Source: Pelagomonas calceolata (taxonomy: Eukaryota; Sar; Pelagophyceae; Pelagomonadales; Pelagomonadaceae). From it: 64,000 nucleotides of DNA. The stretch's first letter is position 1. The number at the start of each line of letters is the position of its first letter. Below, one piece after another: positions 18,010 through 26,685 of this stretch. The stretch lies in assembly GCA_918797485.1 (NCBI GenBank), contig CAKKNE010000002.1, forward strand, positions 1,144,501 to 1,208,500. Direction: 5' to 3'. The notes under the pieces were generated by a model, which was given only the letters and a program-made list of their open reading frames with translations, was not told the origin of the DNA and searched no databases. Position numbers and translations under genes: made by a program.

Positions 18010-19844
18010 ATGAGAAGAGGGGAAAACTCTCCGCTCATCTCTCGGTCGCAAATGGAACAGCCCGCCGCCGAAGTCCGCGGCAGCGCCGCGCTCGACGCGA
18101 CCGAGCCCGGCGCCCACGATGCAAGAAGAGAAGCGCGCGTCCGCTATCTTGCTTTACTAGCATGTATCAACTCCGTGAGCCTGGGCTACCAGATCGGGGC
18201 CGTGACCGTCTCCAACGGGTTGGTAAAAAGACACCTCGACCTGTCGAACGCGCAGCTCGCGGCCTATGAAGCGTCAGTTAACATCGCGGCCATCGCCGGC
18301 GCTATATTATCAGGCCTCATCTCCGAAGAGCTTGGAAGGCGCAAGGTCTTCCTCCTCTCCGCTTTTGTATTTAGCGCGGGGTCGGTCGTGCAAGCTTTGT
18401 CTTGGACGTACGCGTCGCTGCTCGTGGGCATCCTCCTTGTTGGTTTAGGAGTGGGCATCGGCCTGGCCATCGACCCGTTATATATCGCGGAGATCTCGCC
18501 GCCGGGCGGCCGCGGTTTTTTCGTCACTTATAGCGAGGCGGCGATCTCCGCCGGTCAATTACTCGGTTATGTCATCGCATTAATAATAAACGCGTCGATG
18601 GGCAGCTGCGCCTGCGCCTGGCGGTTGATGTTGGGGTTGGGCGTCGTGCCGGCGGCGTGCCTCGCGTACGCGGTAATTTTCATCATGCCCGAATCACCAA
18701 GGTGGCTCGCGCGGCACGGGCGCGAGGAGGAGGCGAGGAAGGTCTTGGAGGACGATTTGCAGTGGGACGCGACGCGGGCCCAGGCCATCCTCGAGGACGT
18801 GCGAGCCGAAGCGGCCCAGGCGCCGGCCGCGGGCCAGACGTGGCTTGGGCTATTACATTTGGCGCGGACGAAGCCGGCCGTGCCGCCTCGGCGTCCTTTT
18901 TTCAACGCGCAGTCGCGTCGTATCGACGCAACGTCCGCGCAGGTGAGGCGCATGCTATTAGTAGGCGTCGGTACGGCCGTCGCGCAGCAACTGAGCGGCA
19001 CGGACGCGCTCTTCTACAACTACGTCAAGGCCGCCGACGCGGTCGGCTTCTCGCGGCTCTGGAAGGTCTACGCTACTTTGGTCGGGTTTGGCACGTGCAA
19101 ACTGATCACGGCCTTCGCGTCGATGTATCTGCTCGATACCGTGGGAACCTGTGTGGAAATCAAATTTTGGGCGCCCCACGCCATCGACGCGATGCTGTAC
19201 CTATAACTGCGTCTGCTCGATGGCGTAGAGTTCACGCCATCGACGCGACGTTGTTCCCATGACCGCGTCTGGTCGATGGCGTGGAGGTGCACGAAGGTCT
19301 CCGCAATATTTCTCAGGATAACCTAACTCACTGGTCTATTTCCCCACAGGTGGGAAGAAGGCCGCTCGTCGTGGCGTCGGCCTTTGCGACCACGACGGTG
19401 CTCTACCTCCTGGCGTTGGTGTTTGGATGGGCGACGGAGCAGCGAGGCAATTCGGGATATGAGTCGCTGGTGATTTTGCTGTTTTATGCCTACGTCATCG
19501 CGTTCGAGATCGGCCTGGGGCCGGGCTGCTGGCTCGTGCCCTCGGAGTGCTTCTATAATGATATTAGGATGCGGGCCATGTCGCTCGCGACCTTTGCCAA
19601 TAGATGTACGACGACGGGCGTCGTCGGCACGGCCATATCCATCCAGCGCGCCTGGAGCTGGAGCGGCTTTTATGCGTGGTACGGCTCGGTGTGCCTGACC
19701 GGAGCCGTGTTCCTATTCGTGTTTCTGCCGGAGACGAAAGGAAAGTCGCTAGAACAGATGTACACGTACTTTGAGAAGATTACGGGCGGTGATTTCGGCG
19801 CGGCGCTCTCGGCGAGCGAGGGCGGGCAACCGGCCTTGGCCTAG
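18010..19844 (+). CDS. Sugar porter family MFS transporter
   Basis: Probable exons 18010-18879, 18943-19140 and 19350-19844 give about 520 residues (541 if the first intron is retained). Signatures: GRRKVFLLSAF in loop 2-3, PESPRWLARHGR after helix 6, QQLSGTDALFYNY in helix 7, LLDTVGRRPLVV restored exactly across the second intron, and a C-terminal PETKGKSLEQMYTYF. Twelve helices can be counted. The family moves hexoses, polyols or myo-inositol with or without protons; the substrate is not clear. The acidic N-terminus (about 50 residues) is cytosolic. Confidence 0.9.
18880..18942 (+). other. Probable 63-nt in-frame intron of the sugar porter
   Basis: GTGCCG...GCGCAG, exactly 21 codons with no stop, so it can be read through. 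The inside has CAGTCGCGTC and TATCGACGCAACG, the same core as other introns. Splicing would join ARTKPA to VRRMLLVG. Inference: it is spliced, because the inserted stretch lies in the central loop and carries the intron core. Confidence 0.5.
19141..19349 (+). mobile_element. Introner element acting as an intron (CTGTGTGGAAATC family), sugar porter gene
   Basis: Element 19149-19349 starts CTGTGTGGAAATCAAA and ends ATTTCCCCACAG (imperfect inverted repeat). It is flanked by GTGGGAAC (19141-19148) and GTGGGAAG (19350-19357), a 7/8 target duplication. The intron starts with the GT of the left duplication and ends with the element's own AG, so splicing rebuilds LLDTVGRRPLVV. Inside are three or four copies of the ACGCCATCGACGCGA core in both orientations. 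Confidence 0.88.
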
Positions 19845-20101
19845 TTTTGAGCATGTAAGTTTCGTTCAAAGAGATAGTGCGGGTCAGCCACGCGACTCCA
19901 CGCCGTGCCCCTCAGTTTCGCCCCAGCGCTGAGCTAGTTACACCCCCACTAGATTTGTTTTCGCGTTCTGGCTCGCGGGCGTCGGCTCGGACGCGTATGC
20001 CGTCGTAACGTGATTGTGTGTGTTTCCGCGCGTCGCGATTCACCGGCCGCCCCTTGCTGTTTAGAACGAACACCAATCTTACACCGTTAAGAAGGCAGGG
20101 C

Positions 20102-21976
20102 CTAGCTGCCGCACGTCTTACAGATGCAGTCCCCAGCAGGCGGCACCGCGCGGCGCGGGCACCTCTGACAAAAGGCGTTCCACTTCGCCTCGGTGTACGT
20201 CTCCCAGGCGGCCGTCTCTTCGTTCCACCAGTACTCCGGTTCCGGTCCAAAGCCGCGCGGCGCGTGCCGCTTCTTGCAGCGTTGTTTGAGGCCAATGTTC
20301 TTCTTGATACATTTTCGATACCGATGCGGTTTTTTCCCGTACCACATCCCCGTCAGCTCAGCTGAACAACGCAAATCATACGACAAAGTCTCGCCCCGCA
20401 GAGCAGCCTGCTGTCTCTCCGCAGCCTGCCGCGCGGCGGCAGCACGGGCCAAACTTGCACTAGAACTCGCGGCGTGCCGCGCACTATCATCTTCACTGAC
20501 CAATACGTCACTAAGTGGTGGTCGTGGATCCATGTTCCCGGCGTGGAAAATCCCCGAGCCAACTAGGGCTTCGCGGAACTTCTCGATCTCCCGGCCCGTG
20601 ACCTTGCACAAGCACCGCAACTTGCTTCGAGAGTCACCGTCCAGCAACGTACTAAGTTCAGACGCGTCATCACCTAAATCTCCCCCGGCCGCGACCCACT
20701 CCACTTCCCGCGGAGGCCTTCGAGCAAAAGCAACAAAAGACAGGAGCGTTCTACCATTAAAGCCAAGCGCCTCCGCGGACCGCATCGCGCGCGGCGCCCC
20801 ATCATCCACAAACTCGGGCTCCGTCGCCCACCTGGGCGGCGGTTCTTCCGGCGCGAAGGCCTCGAGGACATGCAGCTGCACGCCGAAGAGCCGCCGCGCG
20901 GACGTCGTCGACGCCGCGAGCGACAACGTCGTGGCGCGCGGCGCCCAGTTAACAGGCATCGCGAAGTCGCCGCCGTCCAACTCGGCCTCCAACACCCGCA
21001 GCATCGGGTTGGCTCTGTCCGCCGCGGCGCGCTGGGCGGCGTCTTCCGCCAGTTCGGCGAGGACGGCCGGGGCACGGACGGTCGTGGCCTGGAAAAAGTA
21101 AGTGGGCGGCGGCACGAGGCCCGCCTGCACGCGATCCAGCAGCGCCCTCGCGTGGGTCCACTGGCAGGTACAAGACTCGTTTTGGCAGCTGCCGAATCTT
21201 CCTTGTCCGCCCCACTGCCCCTGGCAGTTCGCGCACGAGAAAGTTCCGTCTCCGTTGCTGACTTTGAGGTCGCCCATCGACCATGCACCTTTCGACAGGA
21301 TGTGGACCCGGCGCTGGCAGTTCTCGCGAGCTGTGCAGGCCTTGCCCCGGCGATGAGCGGGGCACACGTCGAGGACGACGGGTTGCCCCGGGACGAACGG
21401 CGCCGCGGTGACCGGGTCCAGCGCCGACGGCGCGACCGGCACCGGCACGACGGGTAAGAGGGGCTGCGCGGCCGACGCGGGCGCCCCCAGGTCCATCGCG
21501 TCGCCCGCGGACAACATGTCCGCGTCGGCGCCGCCGAACGAGAGTCGTTCCTGGACCGCAGTCGTGGTCGTCTCCATCTCGTCGGGCTCGGGCTCGGGCG
21601 CCACCTTGGCCAGATCGTCGATGTCGTCGTCGGTATCATCGCCCATGCGGTCCCACACGTCATCATCGACCTCCGTCGCCGGCGGCGGATCGTCGTGGTT
21701 GGGCCTTTGCAGCTTCCGGTCGAAGCCGCCCGTGCCCTGGCCCTCGGCAATGTGTCTAATTGCTACGGCGCCCTCGCGGTTCGTCGCGCGCGTCGCGCGC
21801 GTCGGCGTGGTGTCGCCGTGGTTGCCGTCGGCCGCGGTTTCGCCCGCGTCGTTCTGGATCGGCGGCGGCGCTATCGCGCTTCGGCCGCGTTTGGGGCGCG
21901 ACGCGGCCGCGTCGCCGGCCACGGGGTAATCCGTGGCCTTCTTCTGCTGGCGCCGAGCCCTGCTGCCGCGGCCCAT
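20102..21976 (-). CDS. Unknown Cys-rich nuclear-type protein
   Basis: A 624-residue intronless protein that I do not recognise. Residues 1-190 are basic then acidic and low in complexity. At about 205-285 come atypical CCCH-like clusters (CPAHRRGKACTARENC, then FSCANCQG, then SCQNESCTCQWTH), suggesting zinc-bound RNA-binding fingers. Residues about 440-480 hold CLCKVTGREIEKFREALVG. The C-terminus has WWNEETAAWE and a Cys-rich end (CQRCPRRA, CICKTC). It starts at a clean ATG with the promoter-like element 112 bp upstream in the same orientation. A role in RNA or chromatin binding is only a guess. Confidence 0.6.
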   Translation of the reverse strand: MGRGSRARRQQKKATDYPVAGDAAASRPKRGRSAIAPPPIQNDAGETAADGNHGDTTPTRATRATNREGAVAIRHIAEGQGTGGFDRKLQRPNHDDPPPATEVDDDVWDRMGDDTDDDIDDLAKVAPEPEPDEMETTTTAVQERLSFGGADADMLSAGDAMDLGAPASAAQPLLPVVPVPVAPSALDPVTAAPFVPGQPVVLDVCPAHRRGKACTARENCQRRVHILSKGAWSMGDLKVSNGDGTFSCANCQGQWGGQGRFGSCQNESCTCQWTHARALLDRVQAGLVPPPTYFFQATTVRAPAVLAELAEDAAQRAAADRANPMLRVLEAELDGGDFAMPVNWAPRATTLSLAASTTSARRLFGVQLHVLEAFAPEEPPPRWATEPEFVDDGAPRAMRSAEALGFNGRTLLSFVAFARRPPREVEWVAAGGDLGDDASELSTLLDGDSRSKLRCLCKVTGREIEKFREALVGSGIFHAGNMDPRPPLSDVLVSEDDSARHAASSSASLARAAAARQAAERQQAALRGETLSYDLRCSAELTGMWYGKKPHRYRKCIKKNIGLKQRCKKRHAPRGFGPEPEYWWNEETAAWETYTEAKWNAFCQRCPRRAVPPAGDCICKTCGS

Positions 21977-22087
21977 CGTGCAACGCTGGGGCGTTGCGCT
22001 AGAAGCGCTACTTTAGCTTTGCTATAGTGATATATTGCTTCTGCGGCGAGGACGCTCGTCTGGGAGTGAATTTGATCCTAGGGATGC

Positions 22088-22109
22088 CTAGTGGCTTACA
22101 GGTCGCTAG
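22088..22109 (-). promoter_or_regulatory. Recurrent CTAG-flanked promoter-like element, copy 8
   Basis: On the minus strand it reads CTAGCGACC, then TGTAAGCCACTAG. Lies 112 bp upstream of the ATG at 21976. Confidence 0.65.
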
Positions 22110-22230
22110 GTCCACAAAAACGCCCCAGCTCTGGGCAGAGGGAAATACACGCCTGCTGCAGTGCAAACCCCCAAAAAGTATCCGCATCAATCACAAACTA
22201 CTTCGACGACGCACCACCAGCGAATCTAGC

Positions 22231-23391
22231 ATGACGCTACACCACAAAGCAGAGGAGGGCCCGACGCCCGGCCGCGACCCGCGCTACAGACAGCACAGCG
22301 TTGCGAGAGCGGTCGCGAGATCGCGCCTGGACGCCACGTCGCTCATCCGCCCGGTCCTGACCTACCTGTTGTACGCGGTGACGATTCCGTTCAATCTGGC
22401 CTCCCGCGCGTGCGCCATGTTGAGCGAAAAGGCCGGCAACCGCAGCCATGCTTTATTGAGCGCTGCCGGGCAGCAGAACTCGAAGGACGCCGCCAAGACC
22501 GACGCGGTCTGCGATGAGGCGTGCGCGGTCCTGGCACACCGCATGAAGGTCGATAGACTCTCGGGCGGCAGAGTGATCGAGGCGACCACAGTTGTCCTGT
22601 TCCACAACATCGAGGCCGGGACGATCGACGCGCGGCAGCGCGATTTAGTCATCAGCGGCCTGGGCTGGTCCGCGCGCTGCGCGTTCGCCTTGCTGAACCG
22701 GATGATCCGGGAGCATCGGATGACGATGTGCAAGGCCGACTTCGACCGCTGCCTCGAGATGATCCAGACGCGCGTCGTCGGCTCGCGGCGCGAGGAGCTC
22801 GGAGGCTTGTTACGGGCGGGCGACGAAACGAAGCACCCGGTGATCTTCACGGTCGTGACGACGGTCGTGCCGGCGCCGCCGGGCCACCCCGCGCACGGCC
22901 TCTTGATGCTCCCCCTCGTCGTCTCGTTCATCGCGATGGTCTCGCAACCGTCGATGACGTCGACGTCGATGCGGCGCTTCTACGAGGACCCGTTCTTCCA
23001 GGCGCTGCTCGTGTGTGTCTTCCTGCACTTCGGCGTGTCGCCCGGCGAGTCCGAGGCCGAGATCGACGTCATCCGCGCGCAGATCGGGCGCGCCAGGCAG
23101 CTCCAAACTCAGCTGCCGGCCTGGTGGGGCTTCGACGAAGGACCATCAAAGTGTGGGAACGCCGTCTTCTACGGCATGTCGCACGCGGAAATCGCGCGCG
23201 TCCCGGAGCGCATCGCCAAGGCGCTCCTCTCCGACGCGCACACGAAGGGCCCGCACAAGATCCTCGACCTCAACTCGCGCGTGACCGTCGAGCTCATCCT
23301 CGAGGCAGCGAGGGAGGGCAGCCCTTGCGGCGACGTCGCGGTGCTCAAGCTCCTCGGCAAGCCCGAAGAGTCGCAGTGCGTCGCCGTGTAG
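22231..23391 (+). CDS. Unknown protein, 386 residues, with hydrophobic segments
   Basis: The frame is open from 22027; the first good ATG is 22231 (MTLHHKAEEG). I do not recognise a family. Hydrophobic stretches at about residues 35-55 (LTYLLYAVTIPFNLASRACAML) and 220-245 (HGLLMLPLVVSFIAMVS) could be membrane helices or buried helices. The rest is mixed helical with conserved-looking WWGFDEGPSKCGNAVFYGM. Divergent from the Cys-rich gene. Confidence 0.55.
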   Translation: MTLHHKAEEGPTPGRDPRYRQHSVARAVARSRLDATSLIRPVLTYLLYAVTIPFNLASRACAMLSEKAGNRSHALLSAAGQQNSKDAAKTDAVCDEACAVLAHRMKVDRLSGGRVIEATTVVLFHNIEAGTIDARQRDLVISGLGWSARCAFALLNRMIREHRMTMCKADFDRCLEMIQTRVVGSRREELGGLLRAGDETKHPVIFTVVTTVVPAPPGHPAHGLLMLPLVVSFIAMVSQPSMTSTSMRRFYEDPFFQALLVCVFLHFGVSPGESEAEIDVIRAQIGRARQLQTQLPAWWGFDEGPSKCGNAVFYGMSHAEIARVPERIAKALLSDAHTKGPHKILDLNSRVTVELILEAAREGSPCGDVAVLKLLGKPEESQCVAV

Positions 23392-23800
23392 TTGGTAGGG
23401 TCTTAATCTAGTATGTATATGATTATTCCGAGGAGGATGCGGGCCTGAAGATCAGGACCTCCGCCGATCAGGAAGAGGCATACAAAGGTTCCTTCTGTCT
23501 TCGAAAAGAGCTGGCTCGGGAGCACGTACGACCAGGTGGCCAAGCTGACGGCCTCTGACGCCGCTTTTTTGGGCTCGCGCACTAGGCCGAGCCGCCCAAT
23601 TCACTACCACTCCCCCGTCAACATCAACATCTATCTCCGAGTCGCCCGGGCGGACTCCGCCCTCGGTCGCTGGCTCCTCTCCACCCTGAATCGCTCGGGC
23701 CCTGCCCTCGACGCACGCTGGTTCGCACTAAGACACCGTACTTCCTACCACCCCGCGTCCCTAACGGCGCCGATGACGCTAAGGACATTCACTTGTAAAC
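23392..23800. other. Intergenic, nothing recognised
   Basis: 409 bp between two convergent genes. No repeat, promoter-like element or supported coding frame seen. Confidence 0.5.
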
Positions 23801-25266
23801 TTAGTGCCGCCGCCGGCTTCGCTCACGCGACCGCGACCGCTTGCGCCGCTCGCGATCCCTATCCCGACGGCTCCGTTCCCGCGATCGATCGCGCCGGCTC
23901 CGGTCGCGGTCGCGCCGATCATCCAAGCCTTCGATGCCAAGCGACCGCCCCGGGTCCCGCCGCTCGCCCCGGCGCCTATCGCGGTCGTCCAACCGCCCGC
24001 GGTAGTCGCGCACGTGATCAGCCGCGTAGACGTCCTCGCCGCTGCGACCGCCATAAGCTCTTTGCGAGGGCCCGCCGGGCCCGTAGTGGCCCGTATCTAA
24101 CAAAGCCCCACCCTTCCGGTGCTTCTCCCGCAGCTTCGCCGCCGCGCTCCCTTTATACTGCATCGTGTAGCGCGACCATATCTTCGCCACCGATTGGGAA
24201 AAATCGACCCTAATGCGGGAATCATCGATGAGCACGTTGTTCATCTTTTTATAAGCTTCCACGCAACTTTTTTCTTCTTCAAAGGCGATAAACGCGAAGT
24301 TGAGACTATCCCCGGTCTTCCAATCCCTTACGATGTCGCACGACTCGATGCGACCAAATCTACTGAAAATGAGTTCGAGATCCGCGTCCTCTGTCGCCTT
24401 GTTGAGCTTCGCGATAAATAACTCATTTTTGGGCACCTCGACCTGCGCGGAACGACGCCGTCGCGAAACGAGTCGCGTCGACTCTCATGGGATCATGAAG
24501 ACGGCGTCGCCTCGAAGCTCCTTTCCGCGCCGCATCAGACGTCCGCGTGGGGTAGATCTCCAATCATTTCCAGGACCTCCGCCTGGCTGCGCGCTTTTTT
24601 GTCGGCTTCTTGCGACGCGCGCTCCGCCGCGGTGAGGCCGTCGTGCGCGTCCTTGGCCTGGCCGTAGGCGACTCTTGCTGTCACTTTTTCGTCCGTGTGA
24701 GGCGTCTCTGGTTTCCTATCAGGTGACGGCGGGCATTCTACGGCAGCAAAGGGGTTCTCCAGGACGTGCGTGTGCTGGATTCTCACATCCTCCCAGGGTC
24801 TTCCATTTCCATCAAGATACAACGCTCCCATCTTCTTCAGGACGTCTAACCCCTCCGCGACTTCCCCAATAATCATATGACCGCCCGCATCCAGGTGGTC
24901 CAAATCCTCGTCTCGCAGCGTGAAGAAAAATTGCGATCCATAGACATGTTCGTTGCCCTGGGAGCCCATCGACACGACAGACACGAGACCCGCTCGGTCA
25001 TGTTTCTGTCTATCATCTGTTGGTGTGTGCCGTATGAACCGTTGAGCGTCTCCTTCGTGATGCGAAGCACAACATCCCCCTTTGCCCGTACCACTCGGGT
25101 CGCCCGTCTGGGCCAAACAGCCACTTTGCACCTGATACACGAGACAGCCGTGGTAGTACTTTCTAGCGCACAATCGTGTAAAGCTCTCGCAGATCTTTGC
25201 CGGCTCGCCCTCGTCGTACAGGTCGACGACGACGTCGCCCAGCGGGAACTGGAGCATGACGGCCAT
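23801..25266 (-). CDS. PPIL4: Peptidyl-prolyl isomerase-like 4: cyclophilin plus RRM
   Basis: Exons 25266-24541 and 24442-23801 give about 455 residues. The cyclophilin domain (1-165) starts [19 protein letters not shown] and has [10 protein letters not shown] and GSQFFFTL. The next helical segment ends [11 protein letters not shown], joined by splicing to [14 protein letters not shown], the start of an RRM ([29 protein letters not shown]). The tail is Arg/Ser/Asp-rich. Order and linker match PPIL4, a nuclear spliceosome-associated protein. The catalytic pocket residues of the cyclophilin part are not well conserved, as in other PPIL4 proteins. Shares its 5' region with the gene at 25616. Confidence 0.93.
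24443..24540 (-). other. Intron of PPIL4, introner-core type
   Basis: 98 nt on the minus strand, GTCTGATG...CGCGCAG, phase 0. It carries AGTCGACGCGACTC and GACGGCGTCG, variants of the shared core. Splicing restores the conserved cyclophilin-RRM linker. Confidence 0.8.
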
Positions 25267-25386
25267 TCTTGCGCTGGCGCTTGGCGACAGCGCTCGACAG
25301 CGCTGCGGGCGAACCTCTTAGAGACGGCTGCGCGCGTCGAAGGCGTGCGCCAGCGGCTGTTATGCCGTCGCGGCCGCAAAGTCCGA

Positions 25387-25409
25387 GCTAGCGTACAGTA
25401 AGACACTAG
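25387..25409 (+). promoter_or_regulatory. Recurrent CTAG-flanked promoter-like element, copy 9
   Basis: Begins GCTAGCGTACAG and ends TAAGACACTAG. Lies 207 bp upstream of the ATG at 25616 and within the 349-bp divergent region shared with PPIL4. Confidence 0.7.
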
Positions 25410-25615
25410 CAAGGAAAAGCAAGCTTCGAGATTGGTGCATTGCTCGTGCGAAATTCGCACGAGAACAGCTGTAGAGTTCGGTTCAGGACATTTTCGCAGT
25501 CAGTAAAGCTGCGTGTAGCGCCGCGTACGCGAAACGCAACAGCAGCCTCCGGTAGCTCCAGCACCTCTCTGGCAGCCACACGCCGTCGCAGCGTCGACGC
25601 AACACGAGACGAACC

Positions 25616-26671
25616 ATGCCCCTCCCCGAGGGCCTCTCGCCCCCTTTGTTAATAGCGCTGGCGGCCGTCTGGTGCCGTTTCGTATATGCGCTGTGCACGC
25701 CGAACCTATCAGGTGCATTTGTAGCGCTGGCGACGGTCGCGGCGTGGCGCTGGGCCGTCCGGGCCAAGCGACGACGGAATAGTAATCACGCGCGAACCAA
25801 ACCGGCGCCGACGCCCGAGATTGCTCAACGCGCCGAGGCCTCAGGTATGACTGTCGAACAATTAGACGCCGACGCTTTGAATACGATACAACGCTGCGCC
25901 AAGCTCGCGACGAACGACAGCGAGGGCGAGGCGGAGGAATTAGGCTTCCGCCTCGTGTTGACCTTCGACCTCGCCGTGACGCCTTCAGAAGCTTTCAGTA
26001 AATTCTGGGAAAATGATTACTACGCGCGAGTGCTAGAGGAGAAGTGCAACAACGAGGACGTGACCTTCGAGCCTTGGGTGAGTGATAATCCAAAGACGCG
26101 GAAAGTGAATACCAGACATCCTTTGGCGAAGGATATTAGTATGCCCGGCATCTCTTTTAGTATACCAACCGCGAAGATCCAGCGCGTCTTCTTCGACGTC
26201 TGTGAGATGGCGTTTTGTATTGTCGAGGAGTCGCGTTTCGAGAAAATACCATATGCGCGGGCCCTGGCCGTCGAGACGGTGTGGTTGTTCCAGCGGAAGG
26301 GGTCGTCGATCTTTGGGAGAGTGTATTATAGGTGCGTCTTCGATTGTACGGTACTATCAGTACCGAAGTGGATCCAGAGCTATTGCAACGCGCACACGCG
26401 CGAAGAATTAATTGTTACGTACGGGCACTGGATCTCGGCGGCGCGCGAGCTGTTGGAAGCGGAGACGGGCGTGCGCAGCGCCCGCATGGTCGACACGCCG
26501 CGCGAGGCGCCGCCGCCCAGTTGGGCCGGCGTCCCGACCAACGGGTGGGACGACGTCTTCCCCGAGACGAAGCGGTGGCTCGAGGGTTTTGACGCGGTCT
26601 CCGCGGACCAGGTCTCGCTGAAGACCGTGGTCTCCGCCGTGAGCGTTGAAGAGGAGGTCGAAGCGAGGTAA
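25616..26671 (+). CDS. VASt/START-like lipid-binding membrane protein
   Basis: A 351-residue intronless protein. Residues about 8-45 are hydrophobic (one or two membrane helices). A charged linker with a helical piece follows. From about 118 the sequence FRLVLTFDLAVTPSEAFSKFW, then TRKVNTRHPL and FCIVEESRFEKIPYA, resembles the VASt domain of GRAMD/VAD1 proteins. That domain is a StAR-like cavity that moves sterols at membrane contacts. No GRAM domain is present. The match is by pattern (opening hydrophobic strand, 'F-x-x-F-W', R-x-x-x-x-x-x-H-P), so it is tentative. Confidence 0.55.
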   Translation: MPLPEGLSPPLLIALAAVWCRFVYALCTPNLSGAFVALATVAAWRWAVRAKRRRNSNHARTKPAPTPEIAQRAEASGMTVEQLDADALNTIQRCAKLATNDSEGEAEELGFRLVLTFDLAVTPSEAFSKFWENDYYARVLEEKCNNEDVTFEPWVSDNPKTRKVNTRHPLAKDISMPGISFSIPTAKIQRVFFDVCEMAFCIVEESRFEKIPYARALAVETVWLFQRKGSSIFGRVYYRCVFDCTVLSVPKWIQSYCNAHTREELIVTYGHWISAARELLEAETGVRSARMVDTPREAPPPSWAGVPTNGWDDVFPETKRWLEGFDAVSADQVSLKTVVSAVSVEEEVEAR

Positions 26672-26685
26672 CACTAAAAATGAAT

